A DNA stretch of 64,000 nucleotides from Rubrolithibacter danxiaensis (GTDB taxonomy: Bacteria; Bacteroidota; Bacteroidia; Sphingobacteriales; Sphingobacteriaceae): the NCBI RefSeq assembly GCF_047272945.1, contig NZ_JBKOPS010000010.1, forward strand, positions 67,360 to 131,359, read 5' to 3'. The stretch's first letter is position 1; the number at the start of each line of letters is the position of its first letter. Position numbers and translations under genes: made by a program. Positions 1-7,812 of the stretch are shown in pieces. The notes under the pieces were generated by a model that worked only from the letters and a program-made list of their open reading frames with translations, was not told where the DNA came from and ran no database searches.

Positions 1-991
1 CAATAAAAGAAGCAGATGAAGCCCAGGCTGCATCGCGTGCATTTGAAATTTTATAGTGCCATGTTAACTCTTTTTTTCCTGAAGGCCTTGAACGTGCATC
101 ATTCACTTCTTTCGAAGACCGGATGGCAACTGTTTTATCACTTTTTGCAGCTTCAGCCCAGCGTTTTTGCTGTTCGGTTGTATACACTTCCTGCGGGTTT
201 AATAATTCTCCGGAACAAACAACGATATGGTTAGATGGAACCGTAATATTCAGATCAAGGTTTCCATATTCCAGGTAAAACTCGCTTGGACCAAGATAAG
301 GAATTACATTCCAGCCAGACACATCGTCAAATACCGCTACCCGCGGATACCATTGCGCCATCGAAAAAATCTTTCCATTTTTTGTTTGCAATACACCCAT
401 GCGGTCTGATCCATAATCAGGAGCGATAAAGGAATATTCTATTTTCAGCCTTAATTGTCCGCCTGAAGATTTTAATGCAGCAGGTAGAAATACCTGCATA
501 CGCGTATCATTAATTTCATATTTTACGTCAGTCGCTTTATCTCCTGATAATAATTTAACCGATGCAATTTTATAGCCGGCGTCAAAAAACTGGCCGTGAC
601 TTCCGTTCCGGCTGCCATTTAACGGAATAATAGCGTTTCCCCGTGAATCAGATTTGAATAAGTTCTGATCAAGCTGCATCCACAGGAATGGGAGTTCTTC
701 GGGACTGTTATTGGTATAAGTAAGAATTACCGATCCGGTTACTCGGTTGGTTGCCTCATCAAGCTTTACATCTAGTTTATAATCGGCCTTATTCTGCCAG
801 TATTTAGGGCCCGGCTGGCCGCTTGCAGTACGGTATTCGTTCCCATTCTTAGTATAAAACATCGGTCCAAAGGCATCATTGTAATTATACCTCGATGTTA
901 CCTGGGCTGATGTACCTGATGAATTTTGCTGCGCTGAACTCTCACTAATAATTAAAGCCAGCATTACACTGGCATACAATTTCCATTTCAT
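1..991 (-). CDS. M1 family metallopeptidase, N-terminal part, cut by window edge
   Basis: Reading the minus strand from ATG at 991 gives an open frame of 330 codons to the window edge. It starts with a secretion signal (about residues 1-20, ending in SSAQQ) and continues into the beta-sandwich N-terminal domain of M1 aminopeptidases: repeated patterns such as YKLDVKLDEATNRVTGSVILTY and later LTWHYKISNARD are typical of the large Bacteroidota M1 peptidases. The zinc motif HExxH lies beyond the window, so activity cannot be judged. Expected role: periplasmic or secreted peptide hydrolysis. A second, shorter M1 peptidase lies at 29569-31215 and is not a close copy. The family call is fairly firm; full length and substrate are unknown. 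Confidence 0.8.
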   Translation of the reverse strand, partial: MKWKLYASVMLALIISESSAQQNSSGTSAQVTSRYNYNDAFGPMFYTKNGNEYRTASGQPGPKYWQNKADYKLDVKLDEATNRVTGSVILTYTNNSPEELPFLWMQLDQNLFKSDSRGNAIIPLNGSRNGSHGQFFDAGYKIASVKLLSGDKATDVKYEINDTRMQVFLPAALKSSGGQLRLKIEYSFIAPDYGSDRMGVLQTKNGKIFSMAQWYPRVAVFDDVSGWNVIPYLGPSEFYLEYGNLDLNITVPSNHIVVCSGELLNPQEVYTTEQQKRWAEAAKSDKTVAIRSSKEVNDARSRPSGKKELTWHYKISNARDAAWASSASFI

Positions 992-1082
992 GTTATGATT
1001 AATAAATTTTGGAAGATAAAACTTTCCCTGTTAAGATTTTTAAACAGGGAATAACAGTAAAGCAAATGTTACAGTTTTACTT

Positions 1083-1427
1083 TTACAGTAATTGCTTCTC
1101 AAACGCCTCTTCATCAAAGCCGAAAAGCAGAACATTATTACTTTCAATAATGGGCCGTTTTATAACACTGGTTTTTTCCTGCATCAGAGTAAATGCCGCT
1201 TTATCTGTTGTTATCCCTTGCTGAACTTGAAGATCCAGTTTCTTCCAGGTGGTTCCTCGTTTGTTTATCAAATTTTCCCATCCCGTTTTCTGAGCCCACT
1301 CACTCAACTTATCCTCTGAAATTCCTAACTTTTTAAAGTCATGAAATTCGTACTGAATCTGGTGCTGGTTAAGCCAGTTCAATGCTTTTTTTACTGTGTC
1401 GCAATTTTTAATTCCGTAAACTATCAT
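1083..1427 (-). CDS. Spx/MgsR/ArsC-family small reductase (YffB-like)
   Basis: 114 residues, the usual length for the YffB branch of the ArsC/Spx thioredoxin-fold family. Visible marks are an early Cys in GIKNCDTVKKA (Cys9) with a single Cys rather than CxxC, and the block NKRGTTWKKL near residues 55-64, which is typical for YffB. Family members are glutathione- or thiol-dependent reductases or adaptor proteins of uncertain substrate. It lies 5 bases upstream of the receptor gene stop (that is, downstream in transcription of the receptor at 1433-3871), so the two may be co-transcribed. Although often labelled arsenate reductase, nothing here links it to the two arsenic loci of the window; I would not call it arsC. 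Confidence 0.85.
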   Translation of the reverse strand: MIVYGIKNCDTVKKALNWLNQHQIQYEFHDFKKLGISEDKLSEWAQKTGWENLINKRGTTWKKLDLQVQQGITTDKAAFTLMQEKTSVIKRPIIESNNVLLFGFDEEAFEKQLL

Positions 1428-1432
1428 AATTA

Positions 1433-3871
1433 TTATTGAGCGCCGCCGCTGCTTTTTCCCTGAACATCATCGTTATTTATCCCTCTTTTATTTTTCTTAA
1501 TACCTTGCTGAAGTTTACCAAAACGGTAATTAAAGCCAAAATTAAATGAGCGGTAAAAATTCTGGTACCTCGACCGTTGAATAAAATCGGGGGTAACCTG
1601 ATCATTTTTATACTCCCGGTATTTCTGGAAAGGATTGCTTACGCTCATGCTAAGTGAGGCTTTTTTATCGAAGAACTCTTTAGAAATACTGGCAGAAGAA
1701 TAAATATACGGGTTGGAAGTTCCCTGCAGAGTTAGCCACCCGCTGTAATAACCGGCATTTACGCTAACTCGCCAATTTTTATCAAACGAGTAGCCGAAAT
1801 AGGTGTAGGCATTGCCCTGCAAGCCGTCGTTCTTATACATTTTGCTGTTTAGAAACCCTTCAAGCCAAACATAAGAAACGTCTCCGTTCAGGTTCATACT
1901 CAATTTTTTAGTGAGATTAATATTTAACCCTCCGTTTATACCTGCACGCTTATTTTTACCAATATTTTTGTATGTGGTATAAGTTACCGTATCAACCGGG
2001 TTAAGCTCTGATATATATTCTATTGTGTTGTTAGCAAACGAGTAATTCAGGCCAAGATTTATGGATCCCTTTTTGAAAGTGCTGAATCCAAGGTCAAACG
2101 TGTGATTAAGCACCGCATCCAGGTCCTTGTTTCCCTGATTTATAAACCTGGGATTTGACCGGTCAATAAAAGGGTTTAGCTGCCATATGCCCGGACGCTG
2201 TATCCGTTGTGTATACCCCAGATTTAAGCTACTCATATTTTTAAACTTACGCTGTACAGAAATGGAGGGGATGAAATTATTGTAACTTTTTTCCAGACCG
2301 GAGTTTGTTGTAGCAAAATTTGCATCAATGGTAGTTCTTTCTAACCGTAAGCCGGCCCGTAATCCCCAGTTTTTTAGCTTCAGATTATACGAATTATAAA
2401 AACTATACACATCCTGCCTGTGGTCAAACTGGTTTGACGCATTCTCATCCTTTATGTAATCACCGCTTGCATTCTTGTTTCTGTACTCAAAGTCGCTGAA
2501 ATTATTTCTTAAAATTGCCTTCAGTCCGCCTTCAATATCTATTATTTTTTTAACCGGATGTACATAATCCAACTGAAAAGTCTGCTCTCTTGAACCTGAC
2601 TTATTTTCCTGCTGATAGTCTTTGCCCGTATATTCAAATTGTTGGGAAGTAAGCAATTCGCTAAACTGCTGATCTTTGGAATCACTGTATTTATAACTTC
2701 CCGTAAGGAGCTGATCTTTGCTTCGCTTAAACCCTAACTGGTAATTTAAGCCTAAATCAAAGCCATTCCAGCCCATATCACCACTATTATTTAATTGATA
2801 AGATTGCTCGAGGCTGCCTCCCTCCTGGTCATACAAAGCTGAAATCTGAGAATTTGATTGATCTCCATTCCACCTGTTTAAGCCAAATGATCCGGTAATT
2901 AAGTTTAATGTATCAATCTCATAACTTAACTCTCCACCTGCATAACTGTAATTGCCGGTATTTTTATTCGAACCATTTTGCATCAGAAAGGAAGATGGAA
3001 TAATCCCAATTCTTGAATTAGTGAAAGTTCTTGCAGGAGCTTGCTGCCAGCTGGAACCGCCGTAGCCGGAAAAACCAATTTTACCACCCTTAATAGTTAC
3101 ATTGGTATTTACACCCGGGCCCCAGATTGAATTATACCGGGTTCCTAAACTGGCATTATATCCATTATCAATCTTTTTATTAGTGATTATATTAATTATG
3201 CCCGCCAGACCTTCAGCATCATATTTTGCAGGTGGATTTGTAATTACTTCAATTTTTGATATGGTATTTGCCGGAAGGCTTTTTAACACTTCCTTTGGAT
3301 CACGGGCCATCATAGAGGAAGGGCGACCGTTGATAAGTATTTTATAGTTACCATTGCCCTTTAATTTAATGTTATCCTCCGCGTCAACAGTTATCATAGG
3401 AACTTTTCGCATCATATCCAGTGCATTTTGAACTTTGCTTTCCGGATCTGCCTGAACATCGTATGCTATTCTGTCAACTTCCTGCTTTATCAATGGCCTG
3501 TCGGCAGTTACAACCACTTCATTCAATTGCTTATTTTGTGAAGAAATTAAAACAGAACCAAGATCAACAGCATTCTTTGCTTCAGTGAGGCTGGCATTTA
3601 CTATTTTTGCTTTATAACCCACCGCTATTACGGTTAACGAATATTTTCCCTTACTTAATTTAGAAAAACTGAATGAACCGTCGTCTTTTGTAAGTGCAGT
3701 TTTTACAGCCTGCCCGGCTTCGTTTTTCAGGCTTACTGTTATATAATCCAGGGGCCTTTTCGTAAGTGAATCGACAACCGTTCCTTTTATAGAAAAATCA
3801 ACGTTTTGCGCATTTAAAGTGACAGAAAAAAACAGGAAAGCAACTAGGATCAGTAGGGGATGTGGTTTCAT
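1433..3871 (-). CDS. TonB-type outer-membrane receptor with carboxypeptidase-regulatory-like domain
   Basis: 812 residues with a signal peptide (about 1-21, cut after LNAQ), a carboxypeptidase-regulatory-like beta-sandwich (about 25-110, motif IKGTVVDSLTKRPL), a plug domain (about 115-240, with NGRPSSMM and IINIITNKK) and a beta-barrel of the outer-membrane barrel family 3 type ending near FNFGFNYRFGKL around residue 785. A hydrophilic tail of about 25 residues (KKNKRGINNDDVQG) follows the last strand, so the protein does not end in the usual terminal aromatic residue. There is no SusD partner next to it, which argues against a polysaccharide locus. The ligand is unknown; in this family peptides, siderophores or unknown small molecules are imported. 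The small reductase at 1083-1427 follows by 5 bases. Confidence 0.85.
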   Translation of the reverse strand: MKPHPLLILVAFLFFSVTLNAQNVDFSIKGTVVDSLTKRPLDYITVSLKNEAGQAVKTALTKDDGSFSFSKLSKGKYSLTVIAVGYKAKIVNASLTEAKNAVDLGSVLISSQNKQLNEVVVTADRPLIKQEVDRIAYDVQADPESKVQNALDMMRKVPMITVDAEDNIKLKGNGNYKILINGRPSSMMARDPKEVLKSLPANTISKIEVITNPPAKYDAEGLAGIINIITNKKIDNGYNASLGTRYNSIWGPGVNTNVTIKGGKIGFSGYGGSSWQQAPARTFTNSRIGIIPSSFLMQNGSNKNTGNYSYAGGELSYEIDTLNLITGSFGLNRWNGDQSNSQISALYDQEGGSLEQSYQLNNSGDMGWNGFDLGLNYQLGFKRSKDQLLTGSYKYSDSKDQQFSELLTSQQFEYTGKDYQQENKSGSREQTFQLDYVHPVKKIIDIEGGLKAILRNNFSDFEYRNKNASGDYIKDENASNQFDHRQDVYSFYNSYNLKLKNWGLRAGLRLERTTIDANFATTNSGLEKSYNNFIPSISVQRKFKNMSSLNLGYTQRIQRPGIWQLNPFIDRSNPRFINQGNKDLDAVLNHTFDLGFSTFKKGSINLGLNYSFANNTIEYISELNPVDTVTYTTYKNIGKNKRAGINGGLNINLTKKLSMNLNGDVSYVWLEGFLNSKMYKNDGLQGNAYTYFGYSFDKNWRVSVNAGYYSGWLTLQGTSNPYIYSSASISKEFFDKKASLSMSVSNPFQKYREYKNDQVTPDFIQRSRYQNFYRSFNFGFNYRFGKLQQGIKKNKRGINNDDVQGKSSGGAQ

Positions 3872-4010
3872 GGTCGGGCTTCTTTAATATCAACTAAATA
3901 ATTAGTTGACAATAGTAGAAATTAAATTTCAAATATTGTGTTAAACTCTGTTAAGAGATGTTAAATAATCCCTTTTCCATAAAATTTTTACAATAGGCCT
4001 TTTGGGGAAT

Positions 4011-4571
4011 CTATTTATTGAAGCGGGTCATGGTTAATTCTGCACCAACCGATACAAAGCTTTGTATCATTTCGATGGAGCGCTCAATCAATTCTGGCAG
4101 TGCCGGCTGTTCATCTTCATCAAAACTGCTCAGTACATAATCAACCTGTCGCCCTTTTGGAAAATTATCACCGATACCAAATCGCAAACGCGGATAATTT
4201 TGTCCTCCAACCAGTGATTCAATGCTTTTTAATCCGTTGTGCCCGGCATTGCCGCCTTTAGGTTTTAAACGGATTGTTCCGAAAGGTAAAGCCAGGTCAT
4301 CTACAAGGACAAGAATATTTTCTACCGGAATTTTAAGTTCATGCATCCAGTAATTAACCGCTTTCCCGCTCAGGTTCATATAGGTGGTGGGTTTTATCAA
4401 AAATATCTTTTTTACTTTATGGCTCAACTCGGTATACCACGCTAAACGCATGTTTGAAAACTTTACCCCTGCTTGCTTAGCCATTTCATCGGCTATCATA
4501 AAACCAATATTATGCCGGGTATCTGCGTACTCCGGACCGATATTTCCTAAAGCAACTACGAGGTATTTCAT
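4011..4571 (-). CDS. pth: peptidyl-tRNA hydrolase
   Basis: 186 residues, normal for bacterial Pth. It frees tRNA from stalled peptidyl-tRNA in the cytoplasm. The catalytic set is visible: Asn10 in LGNIGPEY, His20 in TRHNIGF, the motif KPTTYMNLSG, Asp in DDLALPFG and the GGNAGHNGLKS loop. It reads away from the frameshifted thioredoxin-like gene, with a striking inverted repeat in the shared 5-prime region (4589-4622). In many bacteria rplY-pth-prs are neighbours; here prs and rplY lie close by (5.8-7.5 kb) with the broken gene between. Confidence 0.95.
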   Translation of the reverse strand: MKYLVVALGNIGPEYADTRHNIGFMIADEMAKQAGVKFSNMRLAWYTELSHKVKKIFLIKPTTYMNLSGKAVNYWMHELKIPVENILVLVDDLALPFGTIRLKPKGGNAGHNGLKSIESLVGGQNYPRLRFGIGDNFPKGRQVDYVLSSFDEDEQPALPELIERSIEMIQSFVSVGAELTMTRFNK

Positions 4572-4588
4572 GGAGGCAAAATAAAAGT

Positions 4589-4622
4589 ATAATAATTATC
4601 TTAGCAAGAAGATAATTATTAT
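4589..4622. repeat. perfect inverted repeat, 14-base arms, between divergent genes
   Basis: Arms ataataattatctt (4589-4602) and its exact reverse complement (4609-4622) flank the loop agcaag. It starts 18 bases upstream of the pth start and ends 24 bases before the ATG of the thioredoxin-like gene, so it occupies the promoter region of both. All arm pairs but two per arm are A-T; no T run follows, so a terminator is unlikely. It could be a dimeric repressor site or an RNA hairpin at the 5-prime end of either message. Confidence 0.6.
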
Positions 4623-4645
4623 AAGCAGTTCCTTACCTATTGCCC

Positions 4646-5795
4646 ATGAAAAACCTATATACACCGCATCCATATTTACTGCTACTAAGTCTTCTGCTTT
4701 CCTGTTCTTCAAGAGAAAAAGTAGAAATTACAGGAAAAGCAAATGGGATAAAAGAGGGTGTGGTACTAATTGCTAAGGGAGACAGCATAATTACAGGCGA
4801 AAATATTAAGGAAAACGGAAGTTTTTCTTTTATAAAAAACATAGATCCCGGATTCTACGACATCCGCCTTAAAATTTCGGGCAGTGACAATACAAATTCA
4901 ACACCCGTGTATCTGGAGAAAGGAAAATATGCTGTAATCTTTGATTCAGATCCCGGGAGGTATCCTTATCAGTTCTTCATCTGCGCTCCAAAAAGACTTA
5001 AACCTTTATTATAAATTTTCAGAAAATGAAATGAGAAAGGCTACTGATGAATACGTAGCGGCCAAATCAGCATTTGATAAATGGCTGGCAACTGCTGAAA
5101 GGACACAGACTGGAAAGGAAGTGATAAACAAAGTAAGGAAAGCCGAACAGGTCCTGAATACTAAAAAGGCCGCTATTAAAGAAATGTTCATTTCTACGCA
5201 TCCTGATTCAAAGGTATCCGCTTACTTCTTAAGCCAACTGGCAATCGAAACCAACCCGAAACATTTTCTTAAAGTTTATAATAACTTATCGGAAAAGGTA
5301 AAAAGAACACCTTATGCAACTGAAACTAAGCAGCAGATAGAACATATTCTTTCATCCTATACGGGATCAGACATACCAAAGGTATTTGGTGAAACACCCG
5401 AAGGTAAGCCGTTTGATAAGAATCTGCTTAAAAACAAACTCACACTTGTTGTATTTTGGGCAAGCTGGAACAAACCAAGTACCAATGATTTTTTTCAATC
5501 GCATAGCCTGTATGACGAGCTGCATAATAAAGGATTTGAAATAGTTGGGATATCGCTGGATAAGACAAAAGAAAAATGGACAAAATCGATCTCAGAAAAT
5601 AAACTTAACTGGTTACATGTTTGCGATTTTAAAGGGGCATACTCTGCCAATATTGAAACATTTAATAACAACAAATTACCCTATTACATTTTAATAGGGC
5701 CGGATTTAAAGATAGTGGATAGGGATGTTCCGCTATCTTCAGTAGAAATTTATTTCAATGATTTTGTGAAAAAGAATTATACAGCGTTAAAATAA
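4646..5795 (+). pseudogene. DUF4369/TlpA-like thioredoxin-fold lipoprotein, frameshifted
   Basis: Two overlapping frames together make one protein of about 382 residues, the normal size of DUF4369-AhpC/TSA proteins of Bacteroidota. Frame one (4646-5014) has a lipoprotein signal (LLLLSLLLSC) and a DUF4369 domain (VEITGKANGIKEGVVLIAK). Frame two, shifted by +1, is open through about 4945-5795 and gives LQKDLNLYYKF, a helical middle, and a thioredoxin fold (TLVVFWASW to DFVKKNY). Joining needs removal of one base (or gain of two) around 4945-4980. The thioredoxin active site reads WASWNKPST, so both Cys of the usual WCxxC are absent; the domain would not be a thiol oxidoreductase even if the frame were intact. 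Start chosen at ATG 4646, because the upstream TTG adds only two residues. A sequencing error is the main alternative to a real pseudogene. Confidence 0.8.
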
Positions 5796-5797
5796 AA

Positions 5798-5828
5798 AAG
5801 GCAGTACAAACACACTATGCACTGCCTT
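5798..5828. terminator. bidirectional terminator between convergent genes
   Basis: Arms aaggcagt (5798-5805) and actgcctt (5821-5828) form a stem, flanked by an A run (5794-5799) on one side and T-rich tttttc on the other. It separates the thioredoxin-like gene from rplY, which converge here. Confidence 0.7.
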
Positions 5829-5850
5829 CTTATTTTTCTGTAAAGTACTA

Positions 5851-6432
5851 TTATTTACCTTTTGCAGCTTCCTGCTCAGCCTGTCTGAGGGCACGGGAAG
5901 TTGTAACAGATACAATGGTATCTTCAGCTACGTTTGTGATAGCGAACTGATCAAATTTCAAATCGCGAACGCGAACTGATTTACCAACCTCAAGAGGCTC
6001 GATGCTGATCTCAACATATTGAGGCATATCTTTTGGAAGCGCTTTAACACGTAATTTACGTAATTTCTGAACCAGCTTTCCACCCATTTTAACACCTGGA
6101 GAAGTTCCGGTTAATTTAACGGGAATTTCCATAGTTAACGGTTTATTTTCGTCTAACTGGAAAAAATCCACGTGTAAAACCTGTTCTGTAAGGGGGTGAA
6201 ACTGAGCATCCTTTACGATGGCAGTTGTTTTAACACCGGCAACATTTACTTCTACAAATGAAACTTCCGGGCTGTATAATAATCCTTTTAATTCACTGGC
6301 TTCAATAGCAAAGTGAGTTTGTCCTTGTCCACCATACAATACAGCAGGTACTTTACCTTCGTAACGCAGCTGTTTTGCATCGCGTTTCCCTACGCTCTCT
6401 CTTGGAGAACCGCTAATAGCGATTGTTTTCAT
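5851..6432 (-). CDS. rplY: 50S ribosomal protein L25 (CTC form)
   Basis: 193 residues: the long CTC/TL5-type L25 with an N-terminal 5S-rRNA-binding domain (about 1-92, start MKTIAISGSPRESVGKRDAK) and a C-terminal TL5 beta domain (about 95-180, motif VKLTGTSPGVKMGGKL), then a charged tail. It binds 5S rRNA in the large subunit. It lies 98 bases behind prs on the same strand, a common pairing. The upstream region holds A/T-rich near repeats (aattaaaaa) but no clear promoter. Confidence 0.95.
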   Translation of the reverse strand: MKTIAISGSPRESVGKRDAKQLRYEGKVPAVLYGGQGQTHFAIEASELKGLLYSPEVSFVEVNVAGVKTTAIVKDAQFHPLTEQVLHVDFFQLDENKPLTMEIPVKLTGTSPGVKMGGKLVQKLRKLRVKALPKDMPQYVEISIEPLEVGKSVRVRDLKFDQFAITNVAEDTIVSVTTSRALRQAEQEAAKGK

Positions 6433-6488
6433 GTTATTAAAAATTAAAAATTGTTAAAATTAAAAATGTTATTGTAAAGCTTGTATTG

Positions 6489-6517
6489 AAAAAGCCTTTT
6501 TGAATTTCCGGCTTTTT
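6489..6517 (-). terminator. possible terminator after prs
   Basis: Arms aaaaagcc (6489-6496) and ggcttttt (6510-6517) with a 13-base loop. On the minus strand it directly follows the prs stop (6530). Stem is short and A-T heavy, so it may let part of the transcripts through to rplY. Confidence 0.45.
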
Positions 6518-6529
6518 ATTCCACGCTAT

Positions 6530-7477
6530 CTATTCTTCTATTTGAAATAAATTACTGATAGAACCATATTCGTTTACATTGGTAATTGCCTTTGCAAACA
6601 ATTCGGCGGTAGAAAGAACCCGGATCTTTGGGCTTTCGTGCTTTAACGGAATAGTATCTGTAACTATTAATTCTGCCAATACAGAGTTTTCAATCGTTTC
6701 GTACGCCTTACCGGACAGAACAGGATGTGTACAAACCGCTCTGACACTGGTAGCCCCGTTTTCCATAATTAAGGCAGCTGCTTTAGACAACGTACCGGCT
6801 GTATCGCAAATATCATCAATCAATACAATATCTTTTCCGGTAACATCTCCAATGATAGACATTGATTCTATTTCATTGGCACGCTTTCTCCGCTTATCGC
6901 AAATCACCACTTCGGCATTAAAAAATTTGGCGAAAGTACGGGCCCGGTAAGAACCTCCCATATCCGGAGAAGCAATAACCAGATTTTCGAGGTTGAGGCT
7001 GCGGATATAAGGTACAAAAATTACTGATGCATCCAGATGATCTACTGGAATATCAAAAAATCCCTGTATTTGTGCCGCGTGCAGATCCATCGTCATTATA
7101 CGGTGTGCTCCTGCAGCAGTAATCAGGTTTGCCATCAGTTTTGCACCAATTGCTACCCGTGGTTTATCTTTTCTATCCTGACGTGCCATTCCGAAATATG
7201 GAATAACAACCGTGATATAATGAGCCGAGGCACGCTTAGCAGCATCGGTAAGCAGTAATAACTCAATTAAATTGTCGAAAGGCTGGTTGGTAGATTGTAT
7301 TAAAAACACATCCGACCCGCGGATTGACTCGTTAAATGAAGGCTGAAATTCGCCATCGCTGAAGCGCGATAACATTACATCTCCTAATTCCTTCCCATAA
7401 GCCTGAGCTATTTTAGCCGCTAAAGCGGTACTGCCTGAACCGGCAAATAATTTAACAGGATTAAACTGCAGTGGCAT
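6530..7477 (-). CDS. prs: ribose-phosphate pyrophosphokinase
   Basis: 315 residues, class I PRPP synthetase length. It makes 5-phosphoribosyl pyrophosphate from ribose 5-phosphate and ATP for nucleotide, His and Trp synthesis. Visible motifs: FSDGEFQPSFNESIRG, the flexible-loop region YFGMARQDRKDKPR, MTMDLHAAQIQGFF with the metal-binding His, and the PRPP loop VLIDDICDTAGTL. It lies between tRNA-Gln with its terminator (upstream) and rplY (downstream). Confidence 0.97.
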   Translation of the reverse strand: MPLQFNPVKLFAGSGSTALAAKIAQAYGKELGDVMLSRFSDGEFQPSFNESIRGSDVFLIQSTNQPFDNLIELLLLTDAAKRASAHYITVVIPYFGMARQDRKDKPRVAIGAKLMANLITAAGAHRIMTMDLHAAQIQGFFDIPVDHLDASVIFVPYIRSLNLENLVIASPDMGGSYRARTFAKFFNAEVVICDKRRKRANEIESMSIIGDVTGKDIVLIDDICDTAGTLSKAAALIMENGATSVRAVCTHPVLSGKAYETIENSVLAELIVTDTIPLKHESPKIRVLSTAELFAKAITNVNEYGSISNLFQIEE

Positions 7478-7497
7478 CTTATTTTTCTAAAAGGGCG

Positions 7498-7530
7498 AAA
7501 AAAAATTCGGATTGTGCTTTCACAATCCGA
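7498..7530 (-). terminator. terminator of tRNA-Gln
   Basis: Perfect 10-base stem tcggattgtg (7507-7516) / cacaatccga (7521-7530) with loop cttt; on the minus strand it is followed by a run of eight T (complement of 7498-7505). It lies just downstream of tRNA-Gln and upstream of prs. Confidence 0.85.
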
Positions 7531-7543
7531 TACCTTTTATTTG

Positions 7544-7614
7544 TTGCCCGACCAGGATTCGAACCTAGACAAACTGAACCAAAATCAGTTGTACTACCTT
7601 TATACTATCGGGCA
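7544..7614 (-). tRNA. tRNA-Gln (anticodon TTG)
   Basis: A 71-nt cloverleaf on the minus strand: acceptor TGCCCGA pairs with TCGGGCA, T-arm loop has GGTTCGAATCC, the anticodon loop is TTTTGGT giving anticodon TTG. Discriminator base A; the 3-prime CCA is not encoded. A canonical promoter sits 38 bases upstream and a strong terminator downstream. Confidence 0.95.
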
Positions 7615-7651
7615 ATTCCAATTCAAGAACAAATGCCTCTCAAACGGAGTG

Positions 7652-7682
7652 CAAATATAGAGTGATAAAGTAAAACCTGCAA
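7652..7682 (-). promoter_or_regulatory. Bacteroidota-type promoter of tRNA-Gln
   Basis: On the minus strand a TTG (complement of 7680-7682) is followed after 20 bases by TATATTTG (complement of 7652-7659), which fits the TTG-N19/20-TAnnTTTG consensus of the Bacteroidota primary sigma factor exactly. The predicted start is about 30 bases before the tRNA 5-prime end. Confidence 0.75.
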
Positions 7683-7812
7683 AAGAATTTTATTTTTTTA
7701 AAAACATTCTGCTGCTTTTAATATCACCCTGTAAATTTTAACACTTCTTAACCTGCAATATTTAATACTTATCACTATTTTCGGCATTCATTTTTGGATT
7801 GATCAATAGACA

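Noticed and set aside
1083..1427. Arsenate reductase arsC linking to the arsenic loci
   Set aside because: The RGTTWKK block and single Cys fit the YffB branch, and the gene is not near the arsenic genes.
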